Source: Prosthecobacter sp. (GTDB lineage Bacteria; Verrucomicrobiota; Verrucomicrobiia; Verrucomicrobiales; Verrucomicrobiaceae). From it: a DNA stretch of 57,497 nt. The first letter of the stretch is position 1; each line of letters opens with the position of its first letter. The notes under the pieces were generated by a model that worked only from the letters and a program-made list of their open reading frames with translations, did not search any database and was not told where the DNA came from. Below, in pieces: positions 52,558 to 57,497 of the stretch. The position numbers were made by a program, and so were the translations under genes. Location of the stretch: positions 1-57,497 of the forward strand of contig JAUREI010000005.1 of NCBI GenBank assembly GCA_030827515.1, given 5' to 3'.

Positions 52558-55488
52558 ATGACCCGCGCCCTCGCTTTTCTCGCCATTGCCGCCGCCCCCC
52601 TGCACGCGCAGTCGGAGGCCGATTTCCTCGCCAACGTCCGCCAGCTCACCTTCGAGGGCCGGCGCGCGGGCGAAGGCTACTTCAGTGCCGACGGCAGCAG
52701 GATGGTCTTCCAGTCCGAGCGCGAACCCGGCAACCCCTTCTACCAGATCTACCTCGTGGATCTGGAAACCGGCGACCAGCAGCGGCTGTCGCCCGGCCTC
52801 GGCAAGACGACCTGCGCCTGGATCCACCCCGACGGCCGGCGCGTGCTCTTCGCCAGCACCCATGCCGACCCGCAGTCCAAGGCGCTGCAGGACGCGGAAT
52901 ACAAGGACCGAGAGTCAAGCCGCGTGCGCAAGTACTCCTGGGACTACGACGAACATTACGACATCTGGGAATACCACCTCGGCGACCAATCCCTGAAGAA
53001 GCTCACCGACGTGCGCGGCTACGACGCCGAGGGCGCCTGGTCGCCCGACGGCAAATCGATGGTCTTCGCCAGCAACCGCGCCGCCTACACGGAAAAACCC
53101 TCCAGCGAGGACCAGGAGCGGCTGAAGACCGACAAGCAGTATTTCATGGACCTCTACCTGGCCGACGCCGACGGCTCCAACGTGCGCCGCCTCACCGACG
53201 TGCCCGGCTACGACGGCGGCCCCTTCTTCAGCGCTGACGGCCAACGCATCTGCTGGCGTCGCTTCACGCCCAAGGGCGATGTCGCCGAGGTCTGGAGCAT
53301 GAAGACCGACGGGTCCGACGCCCGCCAGCTCACCCGCCTCGGCGCCATGAGCTGGGCGCCCTACTTCCACCCCAGCGGCGAGTATCTGATCTTCACCACC
53401 AATCTCAACGGCTTCGCCAACTTCGAACTCTACCTCGTCGATGCCGCCGGCAAGCATGACCCCGTGCGTGTCACCCACACCGACGGCTTCGATGGCCTGC
53501 CCGTGTTTTCGCCCGACGGCAGGAAGCTGTCCTGGACCAGCGGCCGCACGGCCAACGGCCAGAGCCAGATCTTCCTGGCCGACTGGGATCACGACCACGC
53601 CCGGGCCGCCCTCGGCCTCGACCGCCCGGCTGCAGCCGCCACCGCCGGCCCTGCCCCCGACCTCGCGCAGACGGCCGGTGAAATCCGCGCCGAGGACCTG
53701 CGCCGGCATGTGGAAATCCTCGCCAGCCCCGAGTTCGACGGCCGCCTCACCGGCACGGAGGGCGAACGCCTGGCCACCCAATACCTTGCCGACGTCTTCC
53801 AGGGCCTCGGCCTAATGCCCTACGGTGATGACGACTGGTTCGAACCCTTTGATTTCACCGCCGGCGTCGCCCTCGGCGACAACAACACCCTCACCCTGCA
53901 GGGCAGCGGCGACAGTGCCCCGCTCGTCGCCGACAAGGACTGGCGGCCGCTGTCCTTCTCGCAGACCGGCGAGGTGCCGGCCAGCGCCATCGTCTTCGCC
54001 GGCTACGGTGTCGAGACGCCCGACGAAGCCACCGGCGCCGACGGCAAGCCACTGGAAGCCTACAGCAGCTACGCGCACCTCGACGTGAAGGACAAGTGGG
54101 TGCTCGTCCTGCGCTACCTGCCCGAGGGCCTGAGCAAGGAGCGCCGCGGCGATCTCACCCGCTACGCCAGCCTGCGCCACAAGGCCATGGTCGCCCGCCA
54201 GAAGGGCGCGCGCGGGCTGCTCATCGCCAGCGGCCCGAACAGCAAGGTCGTGCAGCAGCTCGTGCCCATGGCCTTCGACGCCTCGCTCGCCTCCTCCGGC
54301 ATCGCCGCGATCAGTGTCACCGACGCCTTCGCCGACCGCCTGCTGCAACCCGCCGGCAAGACCCTCAAGGCCCTGCAGGATGAACTCGACACCGGCGCGC
54401 TCATGGGCGGCATCGAGTGCGGCAAGCTGACCCTCGCGGCGACCCTCGACATCCGCCAGGAGAAGAAGCGCGGCCGCAACGTGCTCGGCGTCCTGCCCGC
54501 ACGCGACAAACCCGACCCGCATGTCGCGCCCCTGATCATCGGCGCCCACATCGACCACCTCGGCAGCAAGGGCGGCTCGAATTCGCGCGCCCGCGGCGAC
54601 GAGGCGAACCGCATCCACCACGGCGCCGACGACAACGCCAGCGGCGTCGCCGGCATGATCGAGATCGCCCAGTGGCTGGCCGACCAAAAAAAGCAGGGCA
54701 GGCTGAAGCTGACCCGCGACGTGATCTTCGCCGGCTGGTCGGGCGAGGAACTCGGCCTGCTCGGCAGCAACCACTTCGCCGAGGGCCTGGCAAAGATGTT
54801 CACCGGCGACCCGAACGGCAAGCTGACCGGCATGTTCGCCGCCTGCCTCAACCTCGACATGATTGGCCGCTTCCAGAAAACCCTCGTCCTTCAGGGCGTC
54901 GGCTCCAGTTCCTGGTGGCCAAAGGAGATCGAACGGCGCAACGCCGTCATCGGCCTGCCCGTCACGCCGCAAACCGACGCCCATCTGCCGACCGACAGCA
55001 CCACCTTCTACCTGCGCGGCATCCCGACGCTGAACGCCTTCACCGGCAGCCACGAGGATTACCACCTGCCGAGCGACACCGCCGACAAGCTCGATTACGA
55101 CCGCGCCGCCCAGGTCAGCCGCCTGATGGGCCTCATCGCCCGCGCGGTCGCCACCTCGGACAGCGCCCCGGACTTCGTCGCCATGGAGGCCCCGAAAAAC
55201 CAGGGCAGCCGCGGCGGCCTGCGCGCCTACCTCGGCACCATCCCCGACTACGCCCAGGGCGACGTCAAGGGCGTCAAGCTCAGCGGCGTCTCGCCGATCG
55301 GCCCCGCCGCCAAGGCCGGCGTCAAGGGCGGCGACATCATCATCAAGCTCGCCGGCAAGGAGGTGCTCAACATCTATGACTACACCTCCCTCATGGGCGA
55401 ACTGAAGATCGGCAGCGAGACCGCCATCACCGTCCTGCGCGACGGCAAGGAGGTCGAGTTGAAGATCACGCCGGGCTCGCGCGACTGA
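52558..55488 (+). CDS. Secreted propeller-PA-M28-PDZ peptidase
   Basis: 976 residues from the ATG at 52558 with a signal peptide (MTRALAFLAIAAAPLHAQ). Four modules follow: a TolB-like propeller (about 20-355; AWSPDGKSMVFASNR), a PA-type insert (about 480-590; VARQKGARGLLIASGPNS), and an M28 zinc aminopeptidase core. The core's ligands are in GAHIDHLG (about 661-668), GADDNASG, WSGEELGLLG and NLDMIGR, with HEDYHLPSDT later. A PDZ domain closes the chain (about 880-976; GVSPIGPAAKAGVKGGDIII). It would release N-terminal residues from peptides outside the cytoplasm, with propeller and PDZ acting in substrate docking. The frame is open well upstream, but the signal peptide fixes the start. Confidence 0.9.
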   Translation: MTRALAFLAIAAAPLHAQSEADFLANVRQLTFEGRRAGEGYFSADGSRMVFQSEREPGNPFYQIYLVDLETGDQQRLSPGLGKTTCAWIHPDGRRVLFASTHADPQSKALQDAEYKDRESSRVRKYSWDYDEHYDIWEYHLGDQSLKKLTDVRGYDAEGAWSPDGKSMVFASNRAAYTEKPSSEDQERLKTDKQYFMDLYLADADGSNVRRLTDVPGYDGGPFFSADGQRICWRRFTPKGDVAEVWSMKTDGSDARQLTRLGAMSWAPYFHPSGEYLIFTTNLNGFANFELYLVDAAGKHDPVRVTHTDGFDGLPVFSPDGRKLSWTSGRTANGQSQIFLADWDHDHARAALGLDRPAAAATAGPAPDLAQTAGEIRAEDLRRHVEILASPEFDGRLTGTEGERLATQYLADVFQGLGLMPYGDDDWFEPFDFTAGVALGDNNTLTLQGSGDSAPLVADKDWRPLSFSQTGEVPASAIVFAGYGVETPDEATGADGKPLEAYSSYAHLDVKDKWVLVLRYLPEGLSKERRGDLTRYASLRHKAMVARQKGARGLLIASGPNSKVVQQLVPMAFDASLASSGIAAISVTDAFADRLLQPAGKTLKALQDELDTGALMGGIECGKLTLAATLDIRQEKKRGRNVLGVLPARDKPDPHVAPLIIGAHIDHLGSKGGSNSRARGDEANRIHHGADDNASGVAGMIEIAQWLADQKKQGRLKLTRDVIFAGWSGEELGLLGSNHFAEGLAKMFTGDPNGKLTGMFAACLNLDMIGRFQKTLVLQGVGSSSWWPKEIERRNAVIGLPVTPQTDAHLPTDSTTFYLRGIPTLNAFTGSHEDYHLPSDTADKLDYDRAAQVSRLMGLIARAVATSDSAPDFVAMEAPKNQGSRGGLRAYLGTIPDYAQGDVKGVKLSGVSPIGPAAKAGVKGGDIIIKLAGKEVLNIYDYTSLMGELKIGSETAITVLRDGKEVELKITPGSRD

Positions 55489-55556
55489 GTTGTGGACTTC
55501 AGGCAGCCCGTGGTGTTCGTGAAAGACCGGGACCGCGGCTTAAATACGACCCTGCC

Positions 55557-56336
55557 TCAGGAAGCTTCACCCCGCGAAGATGGTGGCGTGGCATTGACCC
55601 GCCGCAGGATCTCCAATTCCTTCTTGAGGGGTTCCCAATAGGCCCGGTCAGCCAAACGTTCTCGCCGCTCCTCCAACGCCAAGGCCTCTTCGATGTCAGT
55701 CTGGCCGCTCTTGAGGACGGCATCCAACACTTCCCTTCGCTCTGGCAAAAGCGCGCGTGCCAGTTCGGGATGCCGTGTGGCGAGTTCCTTCAGCAGGGAA
55801 GGCGTGCGCGCCTCTTTGAACCAGAAGCACAGTTGTGCATCCGTGGGATGCAGACCACAAGCGACGTGGTCGGCCTCAATCAGACGGCGAATCATCGGCC
55901 AATCCTTGTCCCGCTGGGTTTTTTTGGCCTTCACCAAGTCCGGCAGAGCGAGCAATTCATACTTCGTTCCGTCCTCCGCCTCAAGGGTGGTGCGCCGCTG
56001 CCAGAGTTGCTCAAAGGAATCCACACCCCGCATCTTCGCCATGACATCCACCCGCATGCCAACGGCTTCCGGATGCCTGCAGCGAAAATGCACGGCATGC
56101 CCGCGCTCCAGATGTTCCAGCGACAGGGGCGGGACGGCAATCACCTCCGCCTCAAGTTCCGCCAGCGCCCGTCGCAGACGCTGCAGGTTTTCTGCGGCCG
56201 CCAGGATGGCAAAATCCGTGTCGCGACTAAATTCCGCCCCGCCGTAAAACACGCAGGCCTGCCCGCCCATCAACAGCGCGCGCACCTCGCAACTCCGGAA
56301 AATCGAAAGGACTCTGTGAATCGGGTTCGGGATCAA
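55557..56336 (-). CDS. Nucleotidyltransferase-fold protein (accessory cassette)
   Basis: 259 residues from a TTG start at 56336 (MIPNPIHRVLSIFRSCEVRA), chosen because AAGGAGG lies 5 nt upstream and because the region before the first ATG (56270) looks conserved. The nucleotidyltransferase fold shows LLMGGQACVFYGGAEFSRDT, the DxD metal pair in RDTDFAIL and a third Asp in MRVDVMAKM. The C-terminus is helical and charged. Such proteins include toxin- or antitoxin-like nucleotidyltransferases, but no function can be stated. The start lies within the end of a small upstream gene. The region is visibly lower in GC than its neighbours, a hint of transfer. Confidence 0.76.
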   Translation of the reverse strand: MIPNPIHRVLSIFRSCEVRALLMGGQACVFYGGAEFSRDTDFAILAAAENLQRLRRALAELEAEVIAVPPLSLEHLERGHAVHFRCRHPEAVGMRVDVMAKMRGVDSFEQLWQRRTTLEAEDGTKYELLALPDLVKAKKTQRDKDWPMIRRLIEADHVACGLHPTDAQLCFWFKEARTPSLLKELATRHPELARALLPERREVLDAVLKSGQTDIEEALALEERRERLADRAYWEPLKKELEILRRVNATPPSSRGEAS

Positions 56337-56448
56337 GGCTGCCTCCTTGGGCCAGGAACTGTGCCCAGAGTTGATGGGTTGCCCGCCAGCGCTCCAGGGG
56401 AGTAAGTCGATACCACTCCTGCCATTCGTCTGACGTGTCTTCCTGCAC
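56227..56448 (-). CDS. Small protein preceding the nucleotidyltransferase
   Basis: 73 residues from a GTG start at 56448 (read as Met). The core WQEWYRLTPLERWRATHQLW and LDPEPDSQSPFDFPE is a pattern I recognise from short proteins encoded before nucleotidyltransferase-fold genes in several phyla; the recall is not from a search. Its last 36 codons overlap the nucleotidyltransferase gene by 110 bp in another frame. The overlap and the strong internal ribosome site suggest coupled expression. Antitoxin-like or chaperone-like roles would be speculation. Confidence 0.55.
   Translation of the reverse strand: MQEDTSDEWQEWYRLTPLERWRATHQLWAQFLAQGGSLDPEPDSQSPFDFPELRGARAVDGRAGLRVLRRGGI
56342..56348 (-). 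promoter_or_regulatory. Strong Shine-Dalgarno site deciding a TTG start
   Basis: On the minus strand AAGGAGG lies 5 nt before TTG (56336-56334). It is the clearest ribosome site in this window, where many genes lack one, and it sits inside the coding sequence of the small upstream gene. Confidence 0.7.
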
Positions 56449-56582
56449 GGCAACACCGTGCCCGGTGGTTCGACGGATTCAAGCCCGACTTTGCCACCCC
56501 TGAGGCAACGCATGCCGGGATCGCGCGACTGAACCGCAAAATGCCTCTCGCGCGGGACGGTGCGATCGTTCATGATCCGCCC

Positions 56583-57497
56583 ATGCGCCATCGTCTTGTC
56601 CTTGCTTTCACTCTGGTCGCGCCCCTCCTGCTGGCCGCCGACCCCTACTTCCCGCCGCCCGACCGCGACGGTGGCTGGCGCGAGGCGAAAGACCTCGCCG
56701 CCTGCCGGGAGAAGGGCGGGCTCGACCTGGCGAAGCTGGAAACCGCCTACACCCTCACCGAGCGCAGCACAGCCCACGGTGGCCTGCTCGTCCTGCGCCG
56801 CGGCTGGCTCTGCTACGAACGCTACTTCGGTCGCGCCAGCCGCAACGCCAACCCGGACATGGCCTCGACCGGCAAGGCCTTCTGCAGCATCGCCTGCGGC
56901 ATCCTGCTCGAGGAATTCAAGGACCGCCTGCCCGCCGGTCTCGACACGAAGGTCTTCACCCCGGAACTGCTGCCCGAGGCCTTCCCGCTCGACGACCCGC
57001 GCAAGGCCGACATCACCCTCGGCCAGCTGCTCTGCATGACCGCCGGCTACTGGGGCGAGGGCCAGTCGCCCACCGGCTACGTCCGCGGGGATCCCAAACC
57101 GAAGCCGCTCAAACCCGTGCCCGGCCAGAACCTGCGCGACCTCGACACCTCCTCGCTCAGGGTGCCGCTCTGGTGCGATCCCGGGGCCGGTTACTCCTAC
57201 TCCTCGCCCTCGCCGCACATCGCCAGCATCGTCCTGCGCCGGGTCAGCGGCATGGAGCTCAAGGACTTCATCGACCAGCGCCTCGCCCAACCCCAGGGCT
57301 GGGGCGCCTGGAACTACTGCCTCTATCGCGGCGACATCGTCCTGCCCCATGCCAACGGCGCCGGCAGCACGGCCCTGCACGCCACCGATGTCCTGCGTTT
57401 CGGCTACTGCCTCGCCCGCAACGGCGTCTGGGGCGACCGCCAGCTCGTGCCCGCCGACTACATCGAGAAGTGCCGGACCTGGTCGCCCTACAACCCG
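56583..57497 (+). CDS. Beta-lactamase-fold serine hydrolase, N-terminal part (3' end outside window)
   Basis: 305 residues are visible from the ATG at 56583; the frame is still open at the right edge. A signal peptide (MRHRLVLAFTLVAPLLLAAD) is followed by the serine hydrolase core. The SxxK motif is STGK in DMASTGKAFCSIACG, with Ser and Lys as nucleophile and base, the second motif is YSYSSPSPH, and LRFGYCLARNGVWGDR lies near the edge. Class C beta-lactamases and related esterases and DD-peptidases share this fold; PVC genomes have many. It is exported. No beta-lactam resistance is implied. Confidence 0.88.
   Translation, partial: MRHRLVLAFTLVAPLLLAADPYFPPPDRDGGWREAKDLAACREKGGLDLAKLETAYTLTERSTAHGGLLVLRRGWLCYERYFGRASRNANPDMASTGKAFCSIACGILLEEFKDRLPAGLDTKVFTPELLPEAFPLDDPRKADITLGQLLCMTAGYWGEGQSPTGYVRGDPKPKPLKPVPGQNLRDLDTSSLRVPLWCDPGAGYSYSSPSPHIASIVLRRVSGMELKDFIDQRLAQPQGWGAWNYCLYRGDIVLPHANGAGSTALHATDVLRFGYCLARNGVWGDRQLVPADYIEKCRTWSPYNP

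Overview
The window is high-GC, densely packed bacterial chromosome. Its gene families point to the PVC superphylum and most likely Verrucomicrobiota: two DUF1501 proteins with Tat-type leaders, a large PVC-type haem-binding CxxCH protein, a Planctomycete-cytochrome/WD40 protein, a tandem DUF1080 lipoprotein, a sulfatase, a Tat-exported Gfo/Idh oxidoreductase, a PEP-CTERM protein and a MEKHLA protein. Many genes lack a recognisable Shine-Dalgarno site. I see no prophage, IS element, CRISPR array or rRNA. The placement is inferred from gene families, not from a phylogenetic marker search.

Layout. 1-1091: end of a PD-(D/E)XK nuclease gene cut by the window edge. 1099-6965 (minus): tight five-gene surface-glycan operon (Tat propeller protein, GT39-like membrane enzyme, GT4, methyltransferase, GT2). 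7126-8601: membrane-anchored, Ala/Pro-rich exported protein ending at a strong terminator. 8662-14818 (minus): MEKHLA protein, PVC haem protein, sulfatase and Gfo/Idh oxidoreductase. 14950-18429: GDP-mannose/UDP-glucose dehydrogenase converging on a class A penicillin-binding protein. 18763-20436: rpsA. 20579-24536: DUF1501 protein, two small Cys-rich exported proteins, serine acetyltransferase and SprT-like protein. 24618-28812: unknown exported protein, ceramidase-like protein and recD2. 28952-33175: RND efflux pump. 33329-36767: sugar-isomerase-like protein, BPL_N-domain protein and N-formylglutamate-amidohydrolase-like protein. 36809-39838: PEP-CTERM protein whose frame runs antisense through a cytochrome/WD40 gene, then a YkgJ protein. 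39852-39925: tRNA-Gly(TCC). 40280-42394: primary-type sigma factor, mobA-like gene and a small membrane protein. 42489-44530: active HtrA-like protease followed by a dead, rearranged paralogue. 44585-50830: glpK, two Opp-type permeases, second DUF1501 protein and DUF1080 lipoprotein. 50906-55488: Na+/H+ antiporter and a propeller-M28-PDZ peptidase. 55557-56448: lower-GC nucleotidyltransferase cassette. 56583 to the right edge: beta-lactamase-fold serine hydrolase, cut by the edge.

How the genes work together. Housekeeping genes (rpsA, sigma factor, tRNA, PBP, recD2, cysE, glpK) alternate with secreted or periplasmic proteins for capturing and breaking down complex glycans and peptides, and with glycan export. 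The least ordinary pieces are the pseudo-protease with a PDZ domain inside its barrel, the Cys-repeat mini-protein pair, the PEP-CTERM gene without a normal stop, the nucleotidyltransferase cassette, and a 40-nt intergenic repeat present twice.
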